Assembly: GCA_018881555.1 (NCBI GenBank)
Contig: JACAXG010000075.1
Coordinates: forward strand, 1,114,330 to 1,178,329
Origin: Amblyornis subalaris
Lineage: Eukaryota > Chordata > Aves > Passeriformes > Ptilonorhynchidae
Direction: 5' to 3'
Length of the DNA stretch: 64,000 nt
Part shown: positions 23,101-35,739 of the stretch, piece after piece
Layout: the number at the start of each line of letters is the position of its first letter
Numbering within the stretch: position 1 is the stretch's first letter
The notes under the pieces: model-generated
What the model was told of the DNA's origin: nothing
Databases searched by the model: none
The model's input: only the letters and a program-made list of their open reading frames with translations
Position numbers and translations under genes: made by a program

Positions 23101-24789
23101 TGGCTTCACCCTGAGAGAAACTGTGCACAGGGAGGTTTATTTTTCCTTACCCAAAAGTCCTTTTAAAATATTAGAGTGGACACTTGCTTTAAAGATGCCA
23201 TCCCACTGTGCTTTATCTGTGTCTGGAAGAACTGTTTTGGAGGGTTCTGGGAGCCCCCCCAGTGCCAGGTGCTGCACANAGTGGGTACCTGTCCCCTCCA
23301 GAAGCTGAGCATCTCATCCAGGATTCCTCTGCACTCCTGTCTCATTCCTGCCTGCTGTACTTCCAGGTGTTGGTTTCTATTTCTAGATTTCTGTGGATTT
23401 CTAAAGGCTGGGTTTAATTCTCAGTCATTTGACAGCTAAAGGCAATGCACACCTTCAGCTGTGCAGTGTTTCAGTATTCTGGATTAGCTCAGCTCCAGAA
23501 TGTGCTCCTAAGAAGTTTTTTAGGAATCCAAAGCCAGCACCTTTTGGAAAATGCAGTTTAAAGTCCTGTCACCAGGATACTGCCACTGTGGCACGTTTGC
23601 AATGCACCTGCAAGGCATCAGCCAACAGATGTAACAGTCCTGCAGCTCAGTGCCCCACAGAAGATCCCTTGNAACGCATGTTCACCTGAAACCAAACACA
23701 TACACACCTGAGAGCCAACACAAATACACTGCTCATGAGACCAGCACCAAGTGCTCGCTCCAGAAATTCAATCTCACTCAGATTACAGGGCTAAAACGAG
23801 ATCAGAGCTGTGTCCTCACGCAGCCTCAGGACAGCTAAAGAACTCCTACTGTGTGAACACCATACAGCCAGAGGTCCCACCTGTGTTTGATTCAGTAATG
23901 GCTGAAGTGGTTTCATTTTTCTATAAAGCTAAATCTGAAGTTTTACTATCCTAGTTCACATATAGAAGGGAGGAGCAGGGTGAGGGTGAAGACACATTGC
24001 TAAGAGATCAAGAACAAAGCTCTCTGTGCTGTCTGCTTCAGTTTATCCACCCCCCCTAAAATAAACCCAGCTAAAAATCAGTCTCCAAGCAATCAATGCA
24101 AAGGGACACAGTTAACACACAAGTGTTTGGTGCATGAGCACACATGCACATAGGATCACAAGGCTATGCCAGTAATTCACATTCTGACATGGAGAAACAA
24201 CTACAGCCCTTCCTTTCCCTTAATCCTAATTGAAAATCCAGAGCCCTGCATCATCTATTGTGTGTTTTAATATCTCAGAAGTAATTGCTAATCAAAGCCC
24301 CACGCGGCGGGGCCGGTAGGAAGTGGACACACGTCCTCAACACAGAATTTTCGTGTGAGCTGNAGGAGTGGGAAGAGGCAGGGACACCTAATTTCCACCT
24401 TGCGCTCCAGCTCCATCTGATGAAAAAGATTGCCCAGCAGTCAAAAATCAAAGTCACACCGTCCTGGGGAGAGCCGGAACGGTGACAGGTCCGAGCGTGC
24501 CGGGAGAGCAGGCATGCAGGCAAGTGAAAATTTGGTCTCCACGAGGTGTGGAAAGTCAATGTTATTTGTTTTCAAAGTTATTTTAGCAAACATGTAGCTT
24601 TTGTTCTCTTATCAAGACTGATTGGATACACGGGGGTTCCACTATCTTATTAACCTTACCAAGTCTTTGCCATTGTGTTTTAAAAAATTATTGCTCTTCA
24701 TTAGTGCCAGCTCCACCAGAAGAAATCCNGTTGGTTTTGCCCAGTCTGTGGTGGCTACAGCAGCTCATGATTTGTTTCCTTCTGACAGA
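23101..24789. other. unassigned non-coding sequence
   Basis: No gene or repeat was recognised. Short frames cover much of it on the plus strand (up to 87 codons) but match nothing I know. Confidence 0.4.
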
Positions 24790-24965
24790 GGAAAGAGAAA
24801 TCTACGGAAAATAATTTAGTGGCAACTCTTTATCTCTAAAATATTTAACATCCGAAAGCATTTTTAAAGCTGAGTAACGCAGTACACACATAATTAACGG
24901 CTTGCCTCGCTAATTAGGTGACTCCTTGCTAATGAGGTAGCAATAAGCTGAGCAGCAGTCACAGA
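24790..24965. promoter_or_regulatory. homeodomain-motif cluster
   Basis: Within 70 bp there are CATAATTAACGG (about 24890), GCTAATTAGGT (24909-24919) and GCTAATGAGGT (24928-24938). The last two are near-identical 11-mers whose starts are 19 bp apart, about two helical turns, which would place both on the same face of DNA. The segment has no repeat signature. Enhancer function is inferred. Confidence 0.4.
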
Positions 24966-25029
24966 ACGTGCAGACAAGGTCTTCCCAGGCAGTTTGCGAC
25001 TTCTGTCAAAACAACCAGCAACACTTTTC

Positions 25030-25250
25030 CTCCCAAACAGCTTTTTNCTCCCGCGGAGCAGCCGCAGCTCGGGATGTGCTGAACGCGGCGTTCACNGCCC
25101 CGGGCTGGTGCGGTCCCTGCCCCACCCTGGCTCAGCGCCATCCCAGCAGCGGCGCTTCCCAGCCCCAGGGATGCTCCCGGCTCCAGATGAGCTGTGGAGA
25201 TCCATGCAGACCTCGCTCCCATCCCCAGGCGTGCCTGCAGAGGCANGAAT
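25030..25250. other. small GC-rich patch
   Basis: GC-rich with a modest number of CpG and two Ns. It is short and weaker than the other GC-rich blocks. Frames of 98-185 codons on both strands cross it without any recognisable domain. Confidence 0.3.
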
Positions 25251-28200
25251 CGCATTTACAGCATCCACACACCAGCGCCTCCGTCATCCAGCCCTTGGCT
25301 CTGCCCACGAGGGCATCTCCCAGGCAGATTTCTACCAAAGGGAGGGCAAACCCTCTGTGTTCAAGTGTCACCACACACCGGACAAGGCGTGAGGGTACAG
25401 GACTGCAAAGCAGGGTGATAGGAGAGGCGACACGTTTGAAGAGAAAGCTCAGGCACACACAAACCCCATCTTCTGGTTGCTCCCATGTCGGGGTTCAGTC
25501 TTACAAGCTAGTTCCTCGCTCCTGATTCCCCTCCCCAGCACGTGGACAGGGGGATGGAGCCTCCCATGGAGGCAAGGGAGCTGTTCAGGAATCCTCTCCC
25601 ACCTCCCTTCAACCCTTGGCCTTTATTAGCACTTAACTATAANGCAACAACACAGCTCTGATGCAAANAGACACTCCAGGGAAAAGCAATATTTATATCC
25701 CTGCTCCAAACTGAGAATGCCAGTATAAAGACCGGAAAAAGCAGCTCTAAAGATCAACCTTTTCCATGGCCTCATCCAAGTGCCTCCCTGCCTTCCAGAA
25801 AGGTTTCTCCACGTCCCTATCCCAGCAGCTTTAACCTTCCCAGTGCCCAGCCCCGTGGTGGTCGAGGGAACCGTTGCTGCATCGAGCAGGAACTGCAGCT
25901 GCTCTGCTTGGAGGAGCAGTTCCAGGGAGCAGGAACAATTCTCATCAGTGCTTAAAAGCATCTCACACTCAGAGGAGCTGATTTCAAGTCAATAGCCAGT
26001 CTCTTGGAAATAATTGTGTTGAATAGAGAGACGGTTGATGGTGACAGTTGTTTCTTAATGAAATGGATTTGGAAAAATTCAGACGAACTTCATGTCTGTG
26101 GTTTAAAATAAANAAAGAAAACAGATATGTGCAGGCCAGAGCAGCCAGGGTGCAAGGGAAAAGCAGCCAGTTACCCACTCGAGCTACCAGGAAGAACAGG
26201 GTTCCTGGCTGCCACTGACAGCTGCGATTTTAACAAGCTTTGTAGCATTTAACTCTCATACATATATTTTTCTGCCAAGGCTGTAAATCTTATAGTGCTG
26301 TTTAAGCTGGAGATAATTCCNGGACCAAAGTGGTCTTGAAATAACATGTTTTAAGACAGAAATGCTGCCACAGCTGTGAAAGGCACTGCTAACAGTAAAA
26401 TTAGAGTGAGTAAGGGCTGGAGCTGGACCATTTGTGGCTTCTACTGCCAGTCCCATGTTTGTGTCAAGGTAACTGATTTCCATGGAGTGCCCAATACAGA
26501 ATCAATAAAATCAACCTTCAGTGGTGTTGAACTTTGCATTGTGTAACGACAATAGCTCAAATTGAATTTTAATTCTTTTAATTATAATGGCNCTCAGAGG
26601 CCACATCACAAGAGGATTTTGTTCATCAAGGAAAAAGAAGCCACAACAGCAGCTGGCAAAAGATGTCAACATTAGATATTTGCACAAGCGTACAGAGGCA
26701 GTCTGGGCTTTATCCTTGACAGAGTAGCCAAAACCTAACTGTCTCCTGGATAAAAAGCAAGGCTACACTTTCTTTTCCCGGGGTTCTTCACAAGTAATAG
26801 CTGTTTTTATAAAGAAAAAAAATATAAACCCTTAAACTCCATTTATACCATCCTAAAAAAAAAAAAAGACAAGGGAGGGAGGGAAGGAAAGGTTAAGGGA
26901 TTAAACTTTGCAGATGCTTTGCACAGCCTGGCTAAAGCTCTGGAAAGACCATCTCAACCTTTGATCCCTTTGGGGAAAGAAGCAGTTATTTGAGCAGGCT
27001 TTTTAGGAACACATGCTGGGGACATCTGTGTCAGCAGACCCTAATCAAGGCAGACCCATAGCGCTGGACCAATTTGTGTTCCAGGATTCAGACAAGAATA
27101 TGAAATTCCTGATGGGATAACTAGCTACCTGTAGGGGCATGGATGAGTTTCCTGGATAGACTGTGAATGAGTGACAGTTTAATCCAGGTTTTTTCCATGT
27201 CTGTTTTTTACGGGTTTTTTTCCTTCTTTAAATCTAGGAGTCTTTAAAAGCGATAGATGTTCAGGGCATTACCCAGAAGTTCACNAGCTTCAGGAGGAAA
27301 ATTACTGTTTTGTTCTCTGTATTTCCATCTCCCCCCATTCCCAACTTGAAGCAGCATTAACAGAACATGTTATACCTTTGCACACACAAGTGGTCCAAAT
27401 TGAGGTTAGAAACAGGAAAGAAGAGCGTGGGGATAACAAAAGTTTAAAAAGCCCCACAGATGACCAAACACACCCTTAGTTTTCTTAGATCTTTCCCTTA
27501 TTCCCCAAATTACCCACACAGCAAAAAATGGGACTGGGAAGTGCAGTTGTTTCAATAGCACAGACTAACACAGGCCTTTGGCACGAGGATAAATTTCGCC
27601 CTGAATTAACAAGAGCAATAGTAACTGGAGTCTTTGAGAGCACTGTCAATATTTGCTCCACTTGTCATTGACAGAAAGCACAAATCCTGTGGCCCGAGCG
27701 TGAGCACATTTCAAACCCTCCGAGCAGAGCGGGCCCTGCTCAGGGTGCTAATGAGATCAGCACCCTCAGAGACCTGCCCAGGAACAGCCTCGTGGGTGGG
27801 ACGAGCTGGGTGAGCAGGGGAGGAAAACCCCACTGCTGTCATGTAAAGTGTCACGACTAAAGTGACACCAGGCAGCAGCAGCATCTATTCAGTGGTAGAA
27901 GTAAATGCTTCATAAGGACAGGTACTCTCCTGAGAGCAGCTCTCTGGTATGAGAAACATTTAGCATCTTGCCAGTTCCAGTGTTACAGGAACCTTCATAA
28001 ATTATCCCAAACCCTTGTAGGTTATTTTTTACTTCCCCTCGACTCCTGCCTGAGACACTGGCACTGACAAGGAGTTCCCAAGACCTGTGCTTCTGAAACC
28101 AGGCATAGCATGCTGATATAGCTGTGTTTATTGTATGCCACTGGATTCTGAAAGTCTTTCCCCANTGACTTTCTTTCCTGGCTGCACACTGGGCACAGAC

Positions 28201-31159
28201 AGGACTAATTCCTTGGCACCTTAATGAACTTCTCCCTTCCTCCTCCTTTAGCAGGAAAACACTCTTCCAGCAGGATGCAATACCAGAGGTGTGAGTTAAG
28301 GTGGCCAAGTTCACGAGCAGGTATCAGCCAACTTCTCTGGCAGGGAAATTCCTTCTGGTTTACTAAACTCACACAGCAAACTCCATGAACTATGTCAGTG
28401 CTACCAGTCCGGGCTGGGCCATAATTCCAGCTGCTCTCCCCAGTTTTTGCATCAGGGTGGGATAAAAAAGAACCAGATTTCCATGGAGCATCCCCTCACA
28501 TCCACACCTAGAACAAAGCGGAGGTGCTGCCTGCTCCTCTGCTATTCCTGCATTTATCACTGCTGCAGGGAGCTGTCCCAGCCAGACAAGGAATCTGCAG
28601 TCTGGAGACCATCCCTCCACAGAAACACCACTGGAACCCCTCATGAGCAGTCCCATTTCGTTAGAGCAATCCAGCTGCACCTAATTCAAACAGCAATGAG
28701 CTTGCTGTCTGCTTTCTTACATTCCTTCTTCCTGAATCCTTCTGCTCCACTCTACATCAAGGTGGGGGGGGGGAAAATCATTTCTTTCCTCCAGAGCTAA
28801 TTCCCATACACTGCAATGAGAGAAATGCAATGTTCTGAGCAATAAAAGCTGNAAAGTGGAATTATTTTCTGCACCATTCAGATGGAAATGAAGCCTAGCC
28901 TCAATTCTGCCACCCACCTGGAGCCATGGTATGATCCTATAGATCTTTGGATCAATACTGCATCATAGCTACAAAACTAGAAGAGGGAAAAAGAAGAGGC
29001 ACAAAATCAAGGAGTGTAAATTTTAACTGAATTAGTTCTGTAAGGGTTCCCCCCCTTCACTGCCACTTTTTGGAATGAAGTACAGCAGCCAGCCGGGGGA
29101 CAGAGGAGGGCGGCCGGAGCATTTCCCTTCCTGCAAAGACAGCTGGCGTTTACTCCGAGGGCCATTATCCCTCACCCCAAATAAACGCACCAGATTATGT
29201 TGCATATTTTCTGTTTGACTGTGTGTGGAGAGAACAAGAGAGAGAGATACACCCTGTATTATTTCTTAATGACTCACTAAATTGCAGCATCTCGGCAGGA
29301 GGAGTGGTTCGAGCCGCCTCCCTGGCTCCCATCCACCCAGGCATTTTGTTCCAGGCTACCAGATGAGTTTCTGCCCACACAGCAGAGAGATGAAGAACGA
29401 CAGGGGGTTGTGTTTGTTTGCTTGTAATTTAGGGCTGCCTTACATCACAGCACGTAGCTGAACACGACAGCGGCGGGGAGAGCGGATGCTCGGGACTGTT
29501 TTCCCAACTGCCCGATTCCCCGGCTCTCCAGGGACAGCTCGTTTGTGCCTGAGGGACTGTTATTTCATGGGCTCTGGTTCATGGGCTCCAGAGAAGCGCT
29601 GCTCAGAAACCACCCGAGTGATAAAGGGAAATAAAATTCTGTTCCGTGTATTTATTTCGATGTCAGAGGCTTCCCACCTGCAAAGTCCTCCTTGTTCCTC
29701 TTCTCCAGAGGAGACTCTGGCCCCTACCCTAGAGCTGGCCCAGACACAGGGACCACTCTGTCGCAGAGGGCAGCCAGCCCCAAACATCCAGGCACGTTCC
29801 CAGAGGCCAGGGAAGGAGGAACAAACCATCACAGCCATAGAAGCTTTTTACTAGACAAAACCACAAGAAGCCAAACGCAGCCTGCCGTGCATGCAGGAAC
29901 ACCACGCTGCTCCAGCCACGGCCTTGCCCACCTCCTCCACACCCTGGAGAAGAAAGCAGGAATGTCTTACCTTTCCTGTGAGATGAACCAGACACAGGAG
30001 CCTCAGAGCCAGGGCAGCAGCTTGCCGAGGCACACACCAAGCAGGTCATACCCCCCAGCCTGGCACAAGCACCACTCACCCCCCTGGAAGATCAGGGTTG
30101 CTCCTCCAGTTCCTCTTATTTCCCCTTATTTCCCAGCTGGGTGCCCCATGGCAGTGAGTGTGAGCAGCCTGACCCCTCCTGCTGCCCACCCAGCCCCTGC
30201 CCAGCCCAGCCCAGCCCAGCCCCCGGCCTCTCCTCAAAGGCCCATCCTCAGGGTTTGGGCTGGTGCATCAAAGAACAACCCATACTGGCCACTCAGGCAT
30301 GGTCTCCTGGCTCATATCTGGGACCAGCCTCACAAACAGTGCTGTATTTATCAGCTTGCAAGTCACTGATGTCCTTCTCCAGCCATGCAGTTCTTCTGTG
30401 TAGGGCTGCTTCCCTCTTTTCCTTGTTTAGTCAGAAGCTTTTCAAGACCTGATCCTCTCCTCAAGCCTTCAGCTCTTGAAGTCCACTGAATTCAGCTGCC
30501 TTTTGCCTTAAAAAACAAAAAGAAGTCCTTAATCTGCCTCCTTGATAGGAAATGCCAACAGATGAAGATCCCAAAGATCCACACTGCAGTTCAAAAGAGC
30601 CCACAAGATTTTTTTTTAGCTTTCAGTAATTCCTGAGTTATTTCATGGCTGTGAATGCCCANAGTTACCAACACTGAGCCCAAATCCTGAACTATCGCAC
30701 CCAGGACATTCCAGCCCTGACCCCTCAGTGGGAGCCACCCAGGCAGACCCCTGTCCAAAACAGGACATGGAAGTCCATTCTCCCAGATTTCCTTCCAGGT
30801 TCCCAGTCCAGGGCAATGTTTATAACCCTGGGTTTATTTCTGTGGTGTCCCCAAACACTTTAGCTAATAGAGATGAACCTTCTGGTACCAGTTTATCTCT
30901 TCTCCTTTATGCCAATATTTAATGCCTTCTTTCATCCACTGCAGTAATGAATCATCTGTTTTTGTATGATTAGGGTTATGAGCAGCTCAGTTCTTGTACA
31001 GTGGAACATTAGGGCAGGGATACAGATGCCCATAGGACAGAGATAAGGATTCATGAAAGAGGAGACTGGGCTGATTCGAGAGAAATGCATTTAAAAATGC
31101 ATTAGTGAAGAGCAACAGAATGAAAATACTTGATGAATATTTTAAGTGGCCAAATATTA
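25251..31159. other. unassigned non-coding sequence
   Basis: About 5.9 kb with no recognised gene. Minor simple repeats include A13 at 26855-26867, G10 at 28764-28773 and (CCCAG)n near 30200. The segment at about 26490-26600 is AT-rich with GAATTTTAATTCTTTTAATTATAATGG-type sequence and may be regulatory. The 225-codon plus-strand frame at 29692-30369 is rich in Pro, Ser and His, lacks any recognisable domain, and is opposed by open frames on the other strand. Confidence 0.4.
30200..30223. repeat. (CCCAG)n pentanucleotide microsatellite
   Basis: Four to five copies of CCCAG or close variants lie in a C-rich context. Short but regular. Confidence 0.8.
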
Positions 31160-31162
31160 AAA

Positions 31163-31182
31163 GTGTGTGTGTGTATATATAT
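31163..31182. repeat. (GT)6(AT)n compound microsatellite
   Basis: GTGTGTGTGTGT passes directly into ATATATATAT. It is a simple dinucleotide repeat, possibly variable in length. Confidence 0.85.
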
Positions 31183-31299
31183 TCACAAACCCAAAGGCAG
31201 TGGTTTAATGTCCAACCAGTCTGTAATTTGCATCACTGATGGGGTTTATGTGAATTTAGGGGATGAGTCTGTAAGGTGCTCCAGCTAGCTGGCATTGAC

Positions 31300-31628
31300 C
31301 GATATCCAAAATCCCAGACACATCCACACGTTTTTTGAACGCTTCCCTGGGCACTCTGTTCCAAAGCTCTGCAATCCTTTCCANGAATTTTTTTCCCTGA
31401 TACCCAATCTAAGCCTCTCCTGGTGCAAGTTGAGGCTGTTTCCTCTCCTCCTGTCACTTGTTANCTGGGAGAAGATGCCCACCNCNCCTCACCACAGCTC
31501 CTTTCAGGGAGTTGTAAAGAGCAACAAGGTCCCTTTTGAGCCTCCTTTTCTGCAGGNTGAACAGCCCCAGCTCCCTCAGCCCCTCCTCAGGAGCCTCGTG
31601 CTCCAGCCCCTTCACAAGGCTTCCTCCT
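31300..31628 (-). mobile_element. CR1 LINE fragment (ORF2 end and 3' region)
   Basis: The minus strand reads as the 3' part of a CR1 non-LTR retrotransposon. Translated, it carries RELGLF, LQKRRLKRDLVALYNSLKG and, in another frame, TSDRRRGN and LHQERLRLGIREKN. These correspond to the familiar C-terminal end of CR1 ORF2, the endonuclease/reverse-transcriptase protein. On the plus strand the ACACGTTTTTTGAAC, TGTTCC and GAACAGCCCCAGCTCCCTCAG phrases are diagnostic. The copy is 5'-truncated, frameshifted and appears to lack roughly 25-30 bp between the TTTGAAC and CTTCCCTGGGC segments. Five Ns fall inside it. It is a dead copy with no function implied. Confidence 0.88.
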
Positions 31629-32049
31629 CCCACCGACAAGAGCAGCATCCTCATTACCCAAAGCATATGAGGCTTCTGCCGGCTCAGAGCATCTCACAAA
31701 CACTTTTAATTAATTTTTCCAGCATGCAGGAGGAGTAAACACACCATTGTTGATGCTGTCAGCTGTCTGATATAAGTCCCAGACCTCTTTCAGTTTCGCT
31801 CAGAAATACTCTGACCTCTGTCAAAAACTCATTGACAATAAGGTCTCTCCAAGTAAATGTTTGCAGCAGCAACAAAAGAGGAGGTAATAGTCTGCCTGCT
31901 CTGCATACAGGAGGCATAATACTGCTTCAAATTTCTATGGTAATTTCCTCAGATACAGTATCCAGCTTTGGCGACTTTTTAACTGCTGAATTACAGTCCT
32001 GTGCCTCCCAAGGAATCCTGGAATCTGGGCTCCAGGCNGAAAAACTCCT
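31629..32049. other. unassigned non-coding sequence
   Basis: No gene or element was recognised after the CR1 fragment. Confidence 0.4.
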
Positions 32050-32370
32050 CGGATAGATTTTGTACCTCGCAAAAACCCAAATATTTATTTATTTATGACT
32101 ACTGCACTCATAGGAAAGGGTGGCCAGCAGTCTGTGAAATTATTGTTTGCATCTAAATGTAGTTAGCACAGCTGAGGACTTAATACTCGGCTAATGCCTG
32201 CGATCCTTATTAACATAAATATTGTCCCAGTCAGGCGGGATGGAAGTCATACACGAGATAAGATCTTGTCTGTTGCTGGTGATATGATCTCAACACTAGT
32301 CAATTAAAACTGCTGGAGTATTTTGTAATCATTGTCATATCAAATTACTGCACTGATGCATACGTGAAGG
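32050..32370. promoter_or_regulatory. candidate conserved element
   Basis: A motif-rich AT block: AAATATTTATTTATTTATGAC (about 32079), GAAATTATTGTTTGC, CTTATTAACATAAATATTGTC, AGATAAGATCTTGTC, TCAATTAAAAC and CATATCAAATTACTGC. Forkhead-like, GATA-like and homeodomain cores are mixed, as in tissue enhancers. There is no repeat signature and no open frame. Confidence 0.35.
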
Positions 32371-33539
32371 AGGAAAAGTTATTACACTGCCACGTGGGGC
32401 GAGAGGAGGGCTAAAGGAATCCTGCAGTGCTGCTGGTTTATGGAGACATAAAAATTACAGTGGACAGTGTTATAGTTATTGCAAGGACCACTATAATTGT
32501 ATAATAATTCTGTTTACACTTGTCCATCCTATTTTTCTTAGCGAAAGTTATATATGAAAGGATTCTATGGGACTGTTCAAGGGACTAAGATATAAACCCT
32601 TGGAGATTGTTTTTCCTCACTCTCTCCAATGTGCNCTCCTCTGCAGAGCCTGACTTAGGATAGTCAATATAACATATTCCTATAAGACTGTCAGTAGGAT
32701 TGGTGGGGTAATTTGCAGAGGTTTTGTGGATCTGCAAATTGAGAATCAGCCCTTGGAGGATTAAGGTTTCAAATTTAATTTTACGCTAATTCTGGGCATT
32801 TTTTAAAAAAACAACAAGCTTGGCTTTACTGCCTCATATACAAGGTTATTTACTTCTCCTCGGGCTGTTTTTATGGTTTGGGGAGGATCCCAAGCTCATG
32901 TAGCACTGCCCTGCCTGCTCGGAGCTGCATCAGCCAGGCCCTGGCTGACAGTAGGGTGTTGCACTGTGGAGTTCACCTGGAGCAAACCAGCTCCTGGTGC
33001 TGAGGGGCTGAGACCCAATCCCGCTCCTCTCTCGCAGGAGAACATCAGAGCAGGCAAAAGGGTCACATGGAATGGTCCCCTCCAAAAAGATCTGCCATTC
33101 CTGTCAATCAATTCCTGCGTTTCTCATGTCATTAGTATCAGTAGTTTATGTTTTTAATTGAAAATATCTCCCAGAAACACCAACTGCTCTCAGGGCACCA
33201 CTGGGAGAAAGACCAAACACAAAGTCAGAGCAAGTTCTTGCCCCAGAAATCTCCACTCTGAGATCTCAGTAGGGTCAAGCACCATGACCATGTGCAACAC
33301 ACAGAATATTATTTTCTAAAATAAATTGCAGATTGTTACTTTATTTAAGAGGAGGGGAAAAAAATAAAATTGGAGAGCACTTGTAGAAATGAGTAAGGTT
33401 TCACCTAGTGATAAAGGTAGTTATGCTCCAGTAATGAGGAGAAAGGGAACTTGCTATCAAGAATTAATGAGATCACAAAGAACAGGCAGGGGAAGTGAAC
33501 GTTTTTNAAATGTCCCTGCTGAACACCAGGAATAATAGA
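32371..33539. other. unassigned non-coding sequence
   Basis: No gene or transposon was recognised. The segment at about 32440-32600 is AT-rich and could extend the preceding candidate element. Otherwise featureless. Confidence 0.4.
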
Positions 33540-33870
33540 GTGAGAAAAAATGGAGTAGATCCCTGTGGTAAAAACTATTAGAGGCGGCGAATTATAAAAC
33601 TATTAACCAGAATGTAACTCCCAATTAAAAGATGATTTAACACTGGAATCTGATGGATGAATTTTGATTAAATGGAGAACTATTAGGAGCCCTGGGAAAT
33701 GGACTTCTCCTGCCAGTTCTAAAAGTTAAAAGGCAGTTTGATATAAAAATTTATAAATTAAGGTTAATTACTTTAAATAACATGGCTGGAAGCAATAAAA
33801 AGAAATTTATAATATTCTCTGGAGTTTTAGGAAAATAATATAGATATCCGCACCTCTCAATGGAAAATCG
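33540..33870. promoter_or_regulatory. AT-rich candidate conserved element
   Basis: About 330 bp of very AT-rich, repeat-free sequence with many TTAA and ATTA cores, including GGTTAATTAC (TAATTA at 33765-33770), GAATTATAAAAC and CCAATTAAAAG. It has no usable open frame. Composition contrasts sharply with the GC-rich segment after 34000. Confidence 0.3.
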
Positions 33871-35739
33871 AATTAGCATCCCCAAGTACAGGTTGACAAA
33901 GACAAAGGCAAAATAAACTGGCTGACTAAGGGGCTGAAGAACTCCTGGCCTTTGATNTGCCAGAAAACTCCGTGTCCAGTGCCACAGTGACTCTGTTCTC
34001 AGGATTTTTGGTGTGGAGGAAATGCTCTTCTTCCCTCCAGCCTGTGAACCCCGTGGTGGGCGTGCAGCAAATCAAAGGATGGATGCTGGAGACGTCCACA
34101 GGGGCAGGCTGATCCTCCTGCCCTTGAAGAAAGGTTTGGCTCTCCAAGCGGGCAGGGAAAAGTGGATATCAGGTAACCAAATCTGTGATAGCAACGGGAG
34201 GCAGTAGCCTAAAGCAAGGTCAGAGAGTGCTTCTCTTAAGGGCTCGTCGTTGTTACTTATCAGCCTTTAAATACTGTAAGAAAGGATCCAGGCTAGGTGA
34301 GGAACGGGCTCGTCCCGGGAGGTGGTGTGGGTTATTCAGGAATGTGGGGTTGGGAAGTGAGCCCTGCCGGCTCCCAGAGACCCCGAGTGTCTGCTCCAGC
34401 TCTCNGAGGAAGGACAGGGAAGCTCAGCTGGAGCTGGGTTATTTTACATTACAACTGTTCTCGTGGAATACACTCCAATGTAGAGAAAGACTGTTCGGGG
34501 ATAAGGCACTTAGTTCAGCCTGAATCTCCTTTATCCTTTCGAGTGGATCCCATGGAGGAGGTGGGGATTGAGGAAGAAAAGCATGTGCCCATGTCACTCC
34601 ATATTAACTGCCTGGACCGGATGGCTCCCCGAGGAAATACAGCAGAAGAGGAGAAGGCTTCTCCTGTGACAGCCTCCTGGGGCTTTTACAGAACCATTGC
34701 CAAAGGGGGTCATGGAGGAGGCAGAAAGCCTGAAAGGTTTCCACAGATCCCAAAGGATTCCCAGAAAACTGGAATACGGAGATATTCTTCACCAATAGAA
34801 CACCTCCTTGCCCCCTGCTCCACCCTGACCTGGCTGTCGGGGATGTTCCTCTGAGCATTGCAGCCAGGAGAAGAGAGCATTCCCCAAATCCCTACAGGTC
34901 AGGTCACATCAGCTTCCTCTGGTCCACACTGCCAGGATGCCAAGGAAGCTCCCCACTCCCTTCCAGTCCACGAAGGCTCCCACAGGAAGCACGGAGTGTG
35001 CTGCCCGCTGGCTCCAGCTCCTGTTTTACTGCTTACCAAGCCCAAACAAAGGGGCAGAACTCTGCAGGCTGACCTGGAGGGTCTGGGCCGGACCCCGGAT
35101 GTTCTCTGCCCCTCCCCTCTGTGAGTACCCTGCCCCAGGGAAGGCCGAGGTGGAGGAAGCAATGATGCATCCTCTGTTCTGCTGCCCATCCAACGGGATG
35201 TGTGCCCCACGATTGCTGCCTGCTCGGAGTGTGGGTCCTTTCTGTGCCCTGAGTGACTGTGGTTGTGTGCCCACCAACCTCTCCCTTCCCCAGCTCTGTC
35301 CTCCCCCTGCCCGGTGTGCCTGTGCTCTCCCATGTCCATCCATTTACAAACACACTGTTCCAGCCTCCTCCTGTCCTGTTGCTCCCCCAGTGTCCCCCCA
35401 GAGGTGACTCTGTGCCCATCCACTCGGATCTAAGCCCGGAATCCCCCCCCACCATACCCCATCCCGCTCTCTGAGCCACCACTGTTCCACACCGTGATCA
35501 GACACCTCTCCGCCGAGCGAGCAATTTTTTCTACTTTTTGGTTCCTTTGAGTGTTGACCCCTGAAATTTCCAGCCCCTCCCTGCCCCCTTCCCCACTCCC
35601 CCTGCTGGGAGTCACCCCGTGCCCCCCGTTCTTTGTGCTCCAGGCTCGCCTGCCCCAGCCAGGGCAGCGCAGAGCTGCTCCTTTAAGGCTCAGTGCCTGT
35701 AAGTGATTACTCTTGGCTATCACTTTTTCTATATCAGAC
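33871..35739. other. unassigned; C-rich on the plus strand toward the end
   Basis: No gene was recognised. Frames of 70-185 codons occur on both strands; none shows a domain. From about 35080 to 35660 the plus strand is rich in C and T with CCTCCCC-type runs, so the minus strand is G-rich and stop-poor. That explains the minus-strand frames of 105-174 codons seen there. Confidence 0.4.

Noticed and set aside
29692..30369. 225-codon plus-strand frame
   Set aside because: Pro/Ser/His-rich, includes a CCCAG microsatellite, no domain, and overlapped by open minus-strand frames.
34899..35482. Minus-strand frames of 149-174 codons
   Set aside because: They arise from the C-rich plus strand (G-rich and stop-poor on the minus strand). 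No domain is evident and two frames overlap.
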